This document shows positions 21,532-33,732 of a stretch of 64,000 nucleotides of DNA, in pieces. The stretch is from Stereum hirsutum FP-91666 SS1 (taxonomy: Eukaryota; Basidiomycota; Agaricomycetes; Russulales; Stereaceae). Within the stretch, counting starts at the first letter, position 1. The number at the start of each line of letters is the position of its first letter. Both the position numbers and the translations under genes were made by a program. The DNA lies in NCBI RefSeq assembly GCF_000264905.1, contig NW_006763144.1:1307648-1371647 (forward strand), written 5' to 3'. The notes below the pieces were generated by a model. That model ran no database searches. It saw only the letters and a list, made by a program, of their open reading frames with translations, and had not been told where the DNA came from.

Positions 21532-23625
21532 TTAGCACGGTGGCAGGTTCAGTGTTCGGTATTCAGCACAGTGGCAGATTCGTGACGAACCACGGCGCAC
21601 GTCCGTCCGGAGCGTTGTGTGAATGATAAGGGTTGCGCAGGATCTTGGCCTGTTCGCGTTAGTGGTTCGTCGATCGAGATAGTAAATACAGTGCGACGAA
21701 ATGGAATGGGATGTCAGAGATAGAGCCGATGAGTGGATGCATGGGTAGAGTGGAGGAAGTGAATCTGAACTTGCTTTTGGTTTAGGATCCAAAGACGAGG
21801 CATAGGCTATGGCCATGCTTGGGGTGGTGAATGCGCACCAGAGCCTTGCTATACGCCCCAAAACGAAAGTGACAGAGAGAATCAGAGTCAGGATGGGCCC
21901 TTCCCTGTCATGATAGTTGAGAAATCCTTACGAGTAGGAACGTCCGAGTCCGAGTCCGAGTCCGAGTCCGAGTTTGAGGGTTTTTCTTTCGTGACGAGCA
22001 CGACTCCGACGTTCGGTTCCTCTTCGCCCCGTTCCTTCCATACATCTGTAGCTCATATCCACTCCTAATCAGCCACTCCATGGACCCATCACACCTAGTT
22101 AATCAAAGGACAACGTACAGTAGAACTCATCCACCAAGACAGACCGCAGAATATCATGCGTGTCCTGTTCGGGGGAGGCAGCGAAAAGCGCGTCGGCGAG
22201 CGATCGAGCGATGAGGGATTGGAGGATGAGTTCGCCTGTGCCGGAGACGCTGAGCGCGAGGCTTTCTAGTGTGCGGTTGTGCGTGCGAGAAGAAGAAGGG
22301 GTTGTGGAGGAGGAGGAGGAGGAGGAGGAGGAGGAAGGGGAGGATTGTTCGGCCCAGCAGCCGGCGCCGAATATGGCTGCCTGTGGTTATTGTCTTGTGG
22401 ATGAGAACGAACAGAAGGGAGGGTTAAGATTGGAATTAGGATTACCTCTCCGACTCTGCCTGGGTGCTTGAGTAGTAGCCCACCGCTATAAGTACAGTCG
22501 GTCAGCTTCGACTGAGGTACTTAGTCGAAGACTTGGATGGATTGATTGAGTGAATACATACCTCGATACACCAGCGGCGACGTTACCAGCAGCGTCCAAC
22601 GCGATCGCACCGACTGTATCTTGCCTGTCGTTCAGCCCTACCAGTACCTCACCATCCTGCACATCTGAGCCCTCCTTTCGTCTTTCTGCCTCTTCCAACC
22701 TCTTCCTCCAACCCTCCCACTCTCTCCTCGCCCTCGGCGAAATCATACCCCCCTCATCATCGTTGAGCACCTCCATCCCACTCTCCCTCGCGAACCCCTC
22801 CGCGCCCCTCCCAACCAACATCACCGGCCTTACTCTCCCCAACGACAACCCTCCCCTCCCTCTCCCTCCACTCCTCACGCCCCTCGACCTCATCTGATCC
22901 AGACATAGTCTTCCCGCGACTTGTATCGGATGTTTCACTCCGCCCCCGAGGGCCCCTACGGCCCCGAAGGAGGAGGTAAGGCCGTCCATGATGGAGGCGT
23001 CGCATTCGACGTGGCCGGGGAGGGTGAGGTTGGAGCCGTAGCCTGCGTTGAGGGGTTCGGAGTCTTCGAGGGAGGAGAGGGCGGTGAGGGTGGCTTGGAG
23101 GGCTTGGGTGGGTGTGGGGATGGCGGCGGGGATTGGAGTGGTGGAAGGTGGTGTGGAGGTGAGGGTAGGAGTGGAGAGAATGGGGAGAGCAGAACGGATG
23201 GAGGTGCGGAGGCAATGTTTGATTGTGGAGTCGGATGAGCGAGAATGGGAACCTGCGCCACCGTGGACTGCGATGAGGTAGAAGGGCGGTGGGGCGGATG
23301 CGGGGGGTTCGCTGTTGTTCGCGACTGTTGGAGAATGGGTTTCAGCCGGTGGGATGGCACAAGCGGGATGTGTACGAGGGGGATGGAGGCCGATAGAGTC
23401 GGGAATGGGTATTGTCGTATTATCTTGGGATACTTCAGAGCTCATCGACTCGTGCGCCAGCTTTCTTCGTTTCCGGTCGGTCGAGGCTATAGAACGATCA
23501 AAGTTGGCATCTGAGGGAGTCTCGGTAGACCGAACGTGATAAAAGAACTGGTTTATATGGGATGGCTCAGATCCATCGAGAGTGAGTTCGGTATCATTTA
23601 TCGACATGGGCAGGGAGGACATCAA
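21532..23625 (-). CDS. Threonine aspartase (taspase 1-like, Ntn hydrolase)
   Basis: Member of the asparaginase-2/taspase branch of N-terminal nucleophile hydrolases. These precursors cleave themselves before a threonine that becomes the catalytic residue. The model complement(join(21532..21848,21932..22045,22119..22380,22446..22485,22562..23625)) gives 598 residues. Marks: FYLIAVHGGAGSHSR, then ALSSLEDSEPLNAGYGSNLT, CDASIMDG, FGAVGALGGGVKHPIQVA, then the nucleophile region QDTVGAIALDAAGNVAAGVS with SSGGLLLKHPGRVGE, AIFGAGCWA, and the end CAFTTPSMAIAYASS. The Thr in DTVGA is the predicted nucleophile. The N-terminal 110 residues are an unmatched disordered extension. Two low-complexity inserts are present: poly-Ser after GAGCWAEQ, and a Ser-Asp repeat. 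The substrate is unknown, and the precise C-terminus is less sure than the core. Confidence 0.85.
21940..21974 (-). repeat. Hexamer repeat coding for (Ser-Asp)n
   Basis: GTCCGA is repeated about five times and reads as Ser-Asp on the minus strand in exon 4 of the taspase gene. Confidence 0.8.
22308..22337 (-). repeat. GGA trinucleotide run coding for poly-Ser
   Basis: A run of about eight to nine GGA/GAG triplets in exon 3 of the taspase gene reads as consecutive serines, directly after the conserved GAGCWA motif. Confidence 0.8.
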
Positions 23626-24331
23626 GTTCAGGACAGAGGAAGAAACCGCGACAACCTCAATCGATCCTCAGAGTCACAGTAGCACCAGGGCCTAGTTGTC
23701 TCATGGAGCTGTGGGCCTATAGCGCGAGTCTAAAAGATTTTGTATGAACCAAGATACCTAAGCAGGTCGAAAAGTCAGAATTCGAGAGCACCAATCGATT
23801 CCGGCTGCGAGTAAACAACGGGTTCAGGCCAAGTTCAAGCTGTGGCACCGTGTCGGGTCTTCCCGATCGCGTGTTGTTGACCGGCGCCAACCGGTTGGCT
23901 ACTAAGTTTGTGGCGCAAGTAGGAAACCCTATTTACGAAGGGCTCCAAGACGTCTTCGGTTTTGGAAGACATTATCATGTGTCTAAGAATCTAGCCATGG
24001 ACGGGGTATATGACATGAAAAGGCTTGCGCACTGCCGTTACACAAGTGAGATAAGGGGACAACAGTAAAACGAGTCCATAAGAGTGACAACCGAATGGGG
24101 GACCATAAATGAGTGGAGATAAAAAAGCACAAAAACAATAACTAGCACAAAAAAAATCCACCCAGAAAATCTGCCCTACAAGTACAAAGCATAACCAAAC
24201 ATCGCCGCCCCCGCCCACGGTCTCTTTTGGAAATGAATACCGCAAGAGTTGAATGTTATACAGGTCTAAAAGCCACGACTTCTTTCAGAAGGTTGCCTGT
24301 CCGATCCAAGACCAAAGTCTATGCGAAGCAG
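23626..24331. other. Intergenic, no gene seen
   Basis: Upstream of the taspase gene and downstream of the DUF6534-type gene. One 72-codon plus-strand frame (23850..24068) shows no domain, and no repeat stands out. An A-rich stretch occurs at about 24118-24165. Confidence 0.4.
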
Positions 24332-26497
24332 CTATTTTGTCTCCTGATAGTTGGCCTCGGCGTCCTCTTGTGTCGTCCGGGCCGACGTCTGGTGGCTCTC
24401 GGTGAAACGGGACTTGGAGACCTCGCGGTCGTCGAAGGTGTATTCCACCGTTTGCACGACGGGGACTTGGACTCGGACGGAGTTGTGGCCAGAGCTGAGG
24501 TCGGAAAGGATGTGATCGCGATGGGCGACGGCGCGGAGATTTTCGCGGCTGTTCAGGCTGTGGGATAAGGGTGGTGATTGAGTAAGGGTGGACGTGGACA
24601 GGTGGACCAAACCTACGAGGCCATCATACAGTTGAAGAAGACTGAAGTGGGGCAGGGGGATATAGTGAGCACCGTAATCGTTGTAGAGTGAACTTTGGCT
24701 TAGATCACTTACGGATCCCGTAAACGTCGTAGAGGCCGATATATACCAGATTATCTGGCCTGCATACGAACTGAACGGAGCCGTCAAAATTGGGTATAGG
24801 ACAATACGAGGCGGAAACCGACCATGATAACAACAAGTGTAGCCATTGAACTGTAATCAACATCATTTCTGTTAGTCAGGGCGCATTATCGCTCAAAAAA
24901 CCGCAAACTTTACCTAGCGAGGACTCCTGTGGTGATTGTGTATTGGAACAAAATCCGCAAAACTCCCTTGCTGTTATTGTTGTTAGGTTGGATAGCCTGA
25001 GGCGGACAGGGATGTACGCACAGGTGGCTCATGGACACTTTGCCCTTCTGATACAATAACCAGGACAGGACGAGCGAGATCAAGATGTCCGTTCCGGCGC
25101 GGATCGAGGAATAGCATATCACAATCCACTGTTGCAAATAATTCCATTAGAACGAATTCGGAACGCGGCAAGGTCGAGGTCGACTCGCCTTCTGTTTTGG
25201 TGCATCGGAAAACTCTGGGAATTGGAATCTAGAAATGAGGCGGGTAAAAGGTGAGTACATGCGTGAAGTGCGACGGTGCTCAAGAGGGACTCACGCTCTG
25301 ACAATATAAGCTATAAAAAGGGGTCAACCATGCACTTAGTTTGATGGCTACCTGGAAATAATTACTCACCCATGGCGAATGCTGCGTGCCGTAGCGGTTG
25401 TTCTGTCAGAGTCAAGCTCTTTGTGGCCGTGAAGGACGCTCACCTAGGCTAGCCACGATAGGCACCAGCTGAAGGCCTCGGATGAGCGACCCGAGCATTT
25501 ATAATACATGGAAGATGCAGAACATACCAGAATCCAAGATACGGCCCTTCGTTCGGAAACTATCGCGAAATTATTAGCATCCGGTGGCGAGGGGGCGGGA
25601 ACGTGGGGCGGGAAAGTTGAGACATACATAGCCAGATCCTCATCACGAAGAAACTGGATTTTATAATAGATTGTTAATCGACCATAGAATGATACCGACA
25701 GAATGGGTCCCGTACCATTGAACGAGTGTGATAGCAATTTCCTGGCGAAATACTTCAGTACACTCCTGGATACGGTTGTGAGACGGGGACTTACGGAAGG
25801 AAACAGTCTGGCCTTGACGAAGAATACGAGAGGAAGTGAGAAGGTCAACGGAGAGAGAAGCGTGCGTAGTCGTTATATGTCTTACCAGGATGCTCCTACG
25901 ATGTGGCGCCGCATGAGCGGCAGTACGTGGAAACTCGAGAGAGAACGCACCAATTCGCAGACAGGAGGTTCAAAATGTTGCCATCTCCTCTTGAGACCAA
26001 ATAGAACCACAACATGTTGACGTCGAAAAATCGATGCACTGTGTTAAGCTGACGGCCATACCCTGGTGAGTGTCTGCGTGTCGGGGAATTATGCGGCCAA
26101 CACTCACGGCCCAAATGAGTCCAACCTACACCAAAGCTGTCAGCACCGCTTGTCGAGGTACGGATGGATGGGGAGGACGACGCACAAGAACTTTCATGTA
26201 TGACCCATCGCTCCTATACCTCACGAAATATTCCCATGTCTGCGCACACGCAAACCCATACAGGCTAGGCATTCCAAACCTCGTCAATAATTCGATATGA
26301 TAGGAGAAGTGAGAGGGGGCGCACAGGAATGCTACCAAACCACCATCCAACAGCGCTCCAAATGTCGTCCCAGCGGAACTTTCGATAGCAGCGGAGATAG
26401 CAGCCTCGGTAGCGGCGGCAGCAGCAGCAGCAGAGGCGGAAGAGGCCGCCGCGAGGGCAACAGAGAGGGAAGCAGCAGCGTCGACGGTGCTCGTCAT
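24332..26497 (-). CDS. Seven-helix membrane protein, DUF6534-type
   Basis: Resembles the large mushroom family of seven-helix proteins annotated DUF6534, whose function is unknown. It is split over many short exons, so I give only the span. Fragments in order: MTSTVDAAASLSV with an Ala-rich start, GTTFGALLDGGLVAFLLYGF then ACAQTWEYF (joined over an intron), VGLIWALNTVHRFF then MLWFYLV, VFFVKARLF, EIAITLVQW, WIVICYSSIRAGTDILISL then VLSWLL, FQYTITTGVL, and the family signature SHSLNSRENLR before a hydrophilic tail that ends QTSARTTQEDAEANYQETK. The QTWEYF, TVHRFF and LNSRENLR positions match the family order. Splice sites in the middle (24.9-25.9 kb) were not all resolved. Members often occur in clusters, and a possible remnant lies upstream at 27.2-27.55 kb. 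Confidence 0.65.
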
Positions 26498-27189
26498 GTC
26501 GTCGAATCGAAGGACTCAGACCCGTGAGTATCGTCTACAGGCGGAGACTAAGATAGGACGCGGTGGGAGTAGATAGGAAACAAGAAAGAGAGCAGGCCCT
26601 TGGTTGCCTTAGAAGTAGAGAAAGTATATGATACAATCCAACGGGATGGACTCAGTAGGGGATAGAGTGGCGAGGAGCACTCATAAAGGGGATCAGCTGG
26701 GCCGGGGCTCGAAGGAAAGTCACTCTGGGCCTTTATTATGGGTTGCACGGGCGGGTGCCATGGGTTCCTGTCAATCGCACACTCGCGCAAATGCGCATGG
26801 GGGGCGGGAAAGTAAGGTTGCAGAGATCCCCGTGCCTTTCCGACTCTTTCTCTCGCGAACTTCTAAAACCTTAAGAAATCAAAGCTGATGGACGGATGGG
26901 GCGATCGCTTATTATGGATCTGTCGAGGGCTTGGGATCCCGCCGGCAGGTATGGCAGCTCCGACATACCCGATGTAAGACAGCGGGGAAATATGTCCCAC
27001 GAATGACGGAGGCAAAAAGAAACAGCCCTGAGCATGAGTGACCTATGGAAGCTCTTCCAGGGCTGCGCTCAGCGCTGGACTACGAGGTATTTGCATACGA
27101 TTCCACCACATACCGAACAGCACTTTCCTCGCCCTTTGAAGAGCACATACACAGCTGAGGGAGCAGCTGAATATGACTCACTAGGAAAG
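26498..27189. other. Intergenic, upstream of the DUF6534-type gene
   Basis: Likely promoter of the minus-strand membrane gene. Small open frames on both strands have no visible domain. Confidence 0.4.
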
Positions 27190-27550
27190 CTACTGTCGGC
27201 TAAGTTGGGGCTCAAGCAAAAAAAGCCAGAAGCAAGAGAAGAAGATGGTGACTGGATGGACTCCAGGAAGACTCCGTGTCTGTATTTGTCTTCCAAGAAC
27301 GCGATAACCGGACGCCGTGAGACCGGAACCGGGAAGGACGCGGCGCAAGCGTACATCGTGAAGAAGTCTGATTATCGATCCTAACTTCAGTCCTCGAAAC
27401 GACAAGTAACTGCGAGAACACAGGAAACCCGTTAGCGCTGCTCTGAAAGTCGTCAGGTGTTCCCATGTCTGCATACACCAGGTGATGGAGCGCAGAGGAG
27501 ACCGTTGCCAGTGACCAGTCTGTCGACGCCACAGGGCAGATGGAGGACAA
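27190..27550 (-). pseudogene. Possible decayed DUF6534-type exon
   Basis: A minus-strand frame reads ITWCMQTWEHLTTFRAA, close to the family's second-helix motif and to ACAQTWEYFVRYRS in the intact gene next door. The adjoining frame reads SLATVSSALHHLVYADMGTP. The pieces are in different frames with no sensible splice sites between them, and I find no complete set of helices. A relic of a paralogue fits best, but the similarity is short and chance cannot be excluded. Confidence 0.3.
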
Positions 27551-28417
27551 AATATATTTTAAATAAATGACATATGACGGATCTCGACGAAATCAGTGCC
27601 TACGCCTACCCGTGACATCGCGTTGTGAGCACGAAAGCGACAAATAACGACACCGCGGGGTGGCGATGTTGAGCACAACATCCATCATTCATCGGCTTGA
27701 GTACCTCAACGATGAGGCCAACGGAAGCATCATGGAGGGTACTTAGATTTGTCCGTCTTCTGGCGCAAAAGCCAAGCGGAAAGGTGTCAAAGCGTGCGGT
27801 TCCGTCCCGAAGGAGTCTAAGTCATACAGGCGAAGAGCATCAACGACGACGAACGTTGTCCTCTCGAGATCGAGAGCCTGTGGAGAGACATGGAAAGGCG
27901 CAAAAAAAACCCTCGTACCTTGCACATAACGCGAGCAATTATATGGCGATCATTGTGTCCAGTGGCGATCTGCGTGCCTTTCGGTGCACTCCTCGGAACC
28001 GCGAGCAGATCCGTCAAAGTGCGGGACCGGCATCGGGGTACAGGGGCGACAAAATTATCCCGGAAAAACATGAAAAAAAGGGTTGACAGGTTCCGACGAG
28101 AGAGTTAAGATGCGCGCACGTGGATGCCATTGTAGACAACTTCTCCAGCTGTCGATCGAGCATCTACACATCAACGCATCAACGCATCATCTTCAAAGCT
28201 CAGCTAGCCTCGTTCGGATCCCAAAACCCGACCAGAACCTCAGGCGATTCAAAGAAACGCCGACTAGTCCTCGCAGGCCCAAAAACACATGCCGGTCGCA
28301 AAGAAATTCGAAGCGTCCAAAGTCGCGCATAGAATGATCTTTCTCGAAGACTATTATAGTTTGTACACTGGCAGACGAGCACGTCTCTTCTCTGTCGTCG
28401 AGGGCTGCTTCTCAGAG
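27551..28417. other. Intergenic, no gene seen
   Basis: Open frames at 27697..28086 (+) and 27817..28071 (-) overlap each other. Neither shows a domain or credible splicing. It may include further decayed sequence. Confidence 0.35.
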
Positions 28418-28655
28418 GCTAAAACAATAGCAAGAAACAAAAAAACTCACTAGCGCGATGTTACTACACCCCAATATACTTCACACAGATCAATCCTCTC
28501 TGTCGGTCACCGTACGGCCTCGGGCCTCACGCAATGCTAAAACAATATCAAGAAACGACTAACTCACTAGCGCGATGACCCCCCTCCCCCCAAAATACGT
28601 CGTACATACAAATCAATCCCCTCTATCGGTCACCGGTACAACAGGCCTCAAACAA
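28418..28655. repeat. Tandem duplication of about 118 bp at the MRI1 3' end
   Basis: Copy a (28418..28535) and copy b (28536..28655) both begin GCTAAAACAATA(G/T)CAAGAAAC. They share ACTCACTAGCGCGATG, AATAC, CAATCC, CTCT(G/A)TCGGTCACCG and GGCCTC. Copy b overlaps the last codons of MRI1; copy a lies beyond the stop. Confidence 0.8.
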
Positions 28656-30219
28656 CGCCACTCAAATCGAAAAGCCCATCCTTCCCCTTCACAGCGACGC
28701 CCTTCTCCGTCACGATCGCACTGATCAATTCCGCCGGCGTAACGTCGAAACTCGGGTTATAGATCCCAAGCGGGTCGGCGTCGAGACCCTCGGGGGTGAT
28801 CATGACTGCTACTTGTTCTTTCTTGCCGTCAGTCGTGGAGGAAGAGGGAGAGGGAGCGGAGGGGTTGTAGACGGCGCCGCGGACGATGCAGGCTTCGAGT
28901 GGGGGGCGGTGTTCGATTGGGATCCTGAGGAGGACAGATGGGCGAACGGGGATGGTGAGGTGAGGTGAGTGGAAGTTTAAGACGCGGGGGGATCGAAGTG
29001 AGGAAGAAATTTGAAGAGGGAAGGGTACGTACTTGGATCCGTCTGCGACGTCGAGATCTACGGTGCTAACGGGTGCCACGACGATGAACGGGATTTTGTG
29101 GCGCGCTGCGAGGACGGCAGCGTTGTATGTTCCGATCTGGTCATTGTATGGTCACTTCATGCACGGCAAAGAGAGACGGTGATGCAAGGGTATGCATACC
29201 TTGTTTGCAGTGTCTCCGTTACGGGCGACTCGATCTGCACCGACAGCTGTAGACCGAATGAAAAGTGATCAGGAACGGATGACGAGAATGAATGCGATGC
29301 TGGTATACGGACCTACGGCATGGATAGTGTGGTGTTGGAAGAGAGAACCGACCATGGTATCGACGATCATGGTGTTAGGAATGCCGAGCGTTTTGAGTTC
29401 GAGGGCAGTCAAGCGTGAACCTTGGTGGTACGGTGCCGTTTGTGTGAAATACGCTCTGCCCAGCTGGTTCGTCTCGTACAGATACGTGATGAGTCCCAGC
29501 GCAGTCCCATATCCCTATTCACCCGACTCGCCCCATCAACCCGGCGACTAAAATAGAATAACAGAAAATAAAAACTCACGGAAGTAGCCAGAGACCCAGT
29601 ATTACAGACCGTCATGACATTCAGATCTTTACCCTCCCCACCCGCTTTCTTCACCTCCCCAACGAGCCACTCCCCACCCCACTTCGCCATCGCCCTATTC
29701 CTCCCCACGTCTTCCCCCGCCACGGCCTCTCCCTCCTCCACGAGCTCCTTTGCGACCGTCCGTGCGTCTTTGCCTTCGTCGATCGAGGACTGCAGTTTTC
29801 GGGCGAGACGACGGGTGGCGGCGCCGAGATTGACGGCGGTGGGACGCGCGGTGAAGAGGTAGTCGAGGATGGGGGTTATGTGGGATTGGAGGGCGGAGGG
29901 GGAGGAGAGGAAGGCTGGGGGTGGAGAGGCGGAGAGAGATCGGGTGAGGTATTGGGCGAAGGTGAGGGCGGCTAGGGAGGCGATTGCTGGTGCGCCTCGG
30001 ATCTGGAAAGTATGAGAGAATTGAGATGTGATGAGTGTTGTGCTGTGAGGTGGGAGTGGAAAGTGGGAGACGGACTTTCATGGATTTTATGGCTTCATGG
30101 GCTTCTTCGACGGAATTGATCTCGAGCCATTCGGTGGTGTGGGGGAGTAGGAGCTGGTTGACGATTTCGATCTTGCCATCGGAAGCTCGGATGGATGTCA
30201 TGGGAGTAGTGTCGGCCAT
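28648..30219 (-). CDS. MRI1: Methylthioribose-1-phosphate isomerase
   Basis: Methionine salvage enzyme that converts 5-methylthioribose-1-phosphate to the ribulose form; related to eIF2B subunits. The model complement(join(28648..28924,29033..29136,29200..29246,29313..29514,29580..30002,30076..30219)) gives 398 residues, normal for the family. Marks: IRGAPAIASLAALTFAQYL, VMTVCNTGSLATSGYGTALG with the catalytic Cys, AYFTQTAPYHQGSRLTALEL, TMIVDTMVGSLF, and GADRVARNGDTANKIGTY with the catalytic Asp. The end reads FDVTPAELISAIVTEKGV. A Ser/Pro-rich insert (PSAPSPSSSTTDGKK) interrupts the usual C-terminal region. All introns keep phase. The 3' end is next to a tandem duplication. Confidence 0.96.
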
Positions 30220-31968
30220 GGTTCAGCGATCAGTGGTCGATGATGAGGAGAGGAGGTAGAGAGGAAGTGATAATATGGTGTTGAAGAAACTTTCGAGACT
30301 TGAGATGGCGTGGGATCCGGATGACGATACATCGCATCATCTTCTTGTCCGAAAGAGCCGCAGATAAAAGAAAATTATCGATAGAAAGGGGCTCGGTTTA
30401 TCTTGGTAGAGAAATGCGGCCGGGAGTAGGTCTCATTCGGATGCAATGAACGGAAGTGCGCCGGTAATGACATCCGGAAGCCATTTGAGCCATGTTCGCC
30501 GTAGAGGCTGCAAGTTTCATTGACAGATCTAACGAATGTCAAGCTCACTGCGCGGAGTTGAGACTGACTGCAATAACATCCTGTGAGACGAAGGATCTGC
30601 TAACCACGACGCTACAGCAGACCCCAGGCACCGGTATCACTTGGAACCTATGAGAACAAGCCATTTACAGAGGCGGTCTGCGGAGGTGGTTTCCTTCCTC
30701 CTCTTGAGACGCATCACGCATCGAGGGTAGCATGATACTACATTCAAAATCATGGACGGGATTCAGCTCAGATCCCAACCACATGAAGAAGTCGATTCGG
30801 GAAGGAAGATAGTAGTGAGCTTGACAAGATGATCTGTTTTGTTGTTGTGTCCACGCCAACAACACAAAAGCTTTCGTGATATACGGTAGACTGAAGGAAG
30901 GTGTGATCTCATCGTCCGGCTGGCAGTCTCATCCCGTACAAGGAATATGTGCTGCTTGAATCCGGAAGAGAGCAAAAAGTGAGATTAACAAGGCCGACCG
31001 GGAAGCACGGTGATGAACACGAGCGAGGTACAAAGATAGAGGAACAGCGCACTTAGCAGGAGCGTCCTGAGAAGAGAATCGCGGTGAAAAGGAAACGAAG
31101 GAGATATAGGACTTCCGGAGCTATTTGCGACGTGCAACGTTGATGAGGTGACAAGTTGGGAGGGACCAGCATCAGTTTAGCCACACGCCGTTTCATCCGT
31201 GCGGGGTCCTGGAGCGGTGCGGTCGATCAGAGCGGAGAACGTCTTTGAAGCCAAACCGGGAAAGATGAGAGTGCAAGGTCTTCACGCGGATTCGATTCGA
31301 GGTCGCGCGCAAGACACGACTGAACGTGCGAGACGTGAGAGGTCGAGCGAGTGAATACTACACGGAGTTCCATGCGGACGTAGAGGACGAGAAACGGAGA
31401 GGGATGACTCGAAGGAGTCGAGTTGAGCCCGGGCGTCATTGGGGGGCGTGGGAAGCTGGAAGGAGCATCTTGTGGCATCGATCCAGAAATTTGCCGGTCA
31501 GAGCTCTCTCTCGTCCCCATCCTCAACGGCTTCCTCCCACTCCAGCCCGCTCTGTGCACACCCGACAACCTATGAGCTTCTGCCCATCCATTCTGTTGGT
31601 TGTTTCCTTTCGTCATCCACCCGTCTGCGCTGACCGTGTATCTGCCAGCAGCTCACACAAGATCAACAACATTCCCTCCGCTCCGCTTGTAGCTCTCCTC
31701 ATCGACACAGACCGTCCTCCCTAGCACCCCTTGCTCCCAACACAAACATTTCTTCCACTCTTCTCTCTTCTCTCATGGGATAATTGGCCTGCCCTTTCTC
31801 TTACCATCTCGTTCCGCCCGCAATCGAAAAGAAAAAGAAAAATACAATTTCAGGACAACGCACAGACGCATAGAGCCCTAGAACAAAGCAGCGAGAGCTG
31901 CTTTCCCTATCCATCTCGCCCGTCGTACTCTTCATTAGATACCCTACCCCCTCCCCCTACCCGCTGAC
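30220..31968. other. Gene-poor stretch of 1.75 kb
   Basis: No convincing gene on either strand. A tRNA-like hairpin at 30590-30625 is too incomplete to call. The right half becomes pyrimidine-rich toward the plus-strand gene at 31969, as expected of a promoter and leader (CTACCCCCTCCCCCTACCCG just before the ATG). Confidence 0.45.
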
Positions 31969-33464
31969 ATGATGCACGCACTTCGTCCCTCTTCACTCTT
32001 CCGCCCTTCAAGCCGCCCCACCTCTCCCGCCCCTGCATCCACTCCCGCCTCTCCTCGCCTGGACCCTACCGTGCCAGCGGACAGGACCCCTCGCGCCATG
32101 CACAAGCTGTCCCTTACTACGTTCAGCAGGAGGCCCTCCCCCGCTCCTGCTCAGTCGCAGCCTGCCGCTTCCATCGTACAGGACGGTCACTACCTCGAGA
32201 CCCTTCAGCTCAAGCTCAGCGAGGCGGTCTCCAAGGCCCTCGCTCAGCCGACAGGGCCGGCTGCTCCTCATGAACTCGTTAACGGCCGTCGTGCCATTCC
32301 TTCCGGGCGTGGACATACCCTGGGAGCGCTGATTGCGACGTGAGTCCTTCCCCATCTAATCTCACAATACATACACTCAAAACGATCTAGTGAGCTCAAC
32401 GCCACGCGGGAGAATCCTCATCTTCGCAAGGCTATCATTCGCTCTCTTCACCGCCCTCTCTCCATCCTTCTCACCAACCTCAACGCACACCTCGTGCCCC
32501 TCTTGAACTCCCCCGCCTTCTCAACCCCCCTTGTGCCCACTCCTCAAACTCTAAACCCGAACCCAACTCAACTTCATGCTCTTGCCTATGCCACATTTGC
32601 GGGTGAGCTTCTGGAGAGCCTCGATGAGATGTCTCTCGGTCAGGACGTACCGGACGCTCGGGGCGATGGTCTGAAGCCTACCAGGGAGGCCCTAAATTCT
32701 GTTATCAGCAGGGTCGTCCACCCGCTCGTAGGTGGAATCAAGGACGAACTTGTGAAACTGATTGACGGCCTGGAGTATTCACCGACTGTTCCCACGGGCA
32801 CTGGTCCCAAAGTCGGCTCTTTACCGAAGACAGGTCCGATTCAGCATCCATCCATCGTCTCCCTGCAGACCATCATTCCGATTTACGCGCGGGCGCTTTC
32901 CCGATACTACACCACTGCACCATCGCAGTCGCACCTCGCCACAGTCCTCATCTCTTTGGTCTGGCATGGCCTTGTAGCTCTTTCTCATCGCGCACCTGCC
33001 GCCAACTCGCCGCCCACTTCGCCCGTACCCCTCCCTACGGCTATCAAGAAAGGGCGCTCGACGACCCCTCCTTCGACACCGCCCCCCACGCGCTTTACAC
33101 TCAAGCTTCCGCCTTCACGGCCTCCCTCGCCCCCTCAAGAGCGACACGTCTCGTCCGTTGCCTCGGACGCGCGCAACCTCTATGATCTCCTGAGCACGCT
33201 TCCGCGCCCCTCCGCGGACCGCGTCTCCACATGTCTCGCACGAGAGGCCGTAGACGACGCATTCGACGGTCTCAAGGGCCTCGTCGCTCTCTTCGACTTC
33301 GTGCACGCGAACCCTGCGCCCGTACCTGGAGCAACATCTCAGGCTCAGCCGCACAAGATCCCCGATGCCAAGGAATTAGAAGTCCTGACGGCGGATATGC
33401 CCACGCTCGTCGCATTGCCGGTTCTGCTGCAGGCTTATGTTTATCCTTATCCTTATCCAGGCCA

Positions 33465-33498
<34 letters not shown>

Positions 33499-33732
33499 CA
33501 AGGGAGGAACGCGAACGCGAAGACGGTCGCGGGGATGTTGGGGCTCAGTCAGGGACAGTATCGCGCGGGGTGTTTGACGGGGTTTGGGAGGGCGGAGGAG
33601 TGTACGCCCGCGGTGGGCGAGCGGGTGCTTGATGTGTTGAAGGAGGGGATGGGAGGGGTGGAGCCGAGCCTGGGTGTGGAGGCGGTGATGCAGTGGTTGA
33701 AGGCGGAGGTGGAGGCGGAGGAGAGTGGGTGA
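31969..33732 (+). CDS. Hypothetical protein, 570 residues
   Basis: Function not recognised. The model join(31969..32339,32391..33732) has one 51-bp intron with a GTGAGT donor. Two ATGs are adjacent; I take the first. The N-terminal 60 residues are Ser/Pro-rich and basic. A folded helical core follows (LQLKLSEAVSKAL, ELNATRENPHLRKAIIRSLH then RPLSILL, AYATFAGELLESLDEM, LNSVISRVVHPLVGGIKDEL then VKLIDGLE). Pro-rich linkers separate it from a second helical part (ADRVSTCLAREAVDDAFDGL then KGLVALFDF) and a C-terminal helix. A (Gly-Gln)n run from GGACAG hexamers lies at about 33470-33500. No signal peptide or membrane helix. The even codon usage and long open exon support a real gene. Confidence 0.75.
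33469..33500 (+). repeat. GGACAG hexamer repeat coding for (Gly-Gln)n
   Basis: About five consecutive GGACAG units in frame in exon 2 of the unknown protein, preceded by a TATCCT run coding Tyr-Pro. Confidence 0.8.

Noticed and set aside
27697..28086. 129-codon plus-strand frame
   Set aside because: Overlaps open frames on the other strand, has no domain and lies in sequence with no other gene evidence.
30590..30625. tRNA-like sequence on the minus strand (TAGCGTCGTGGTTAGCA, then a CTC-like anticodon)
   Set aside because: It resembles a D-arm, but the anticodon stem does not pair properly and no T-arm (GTTCGA) follows. At most a relic; a simple hairpin explains it.
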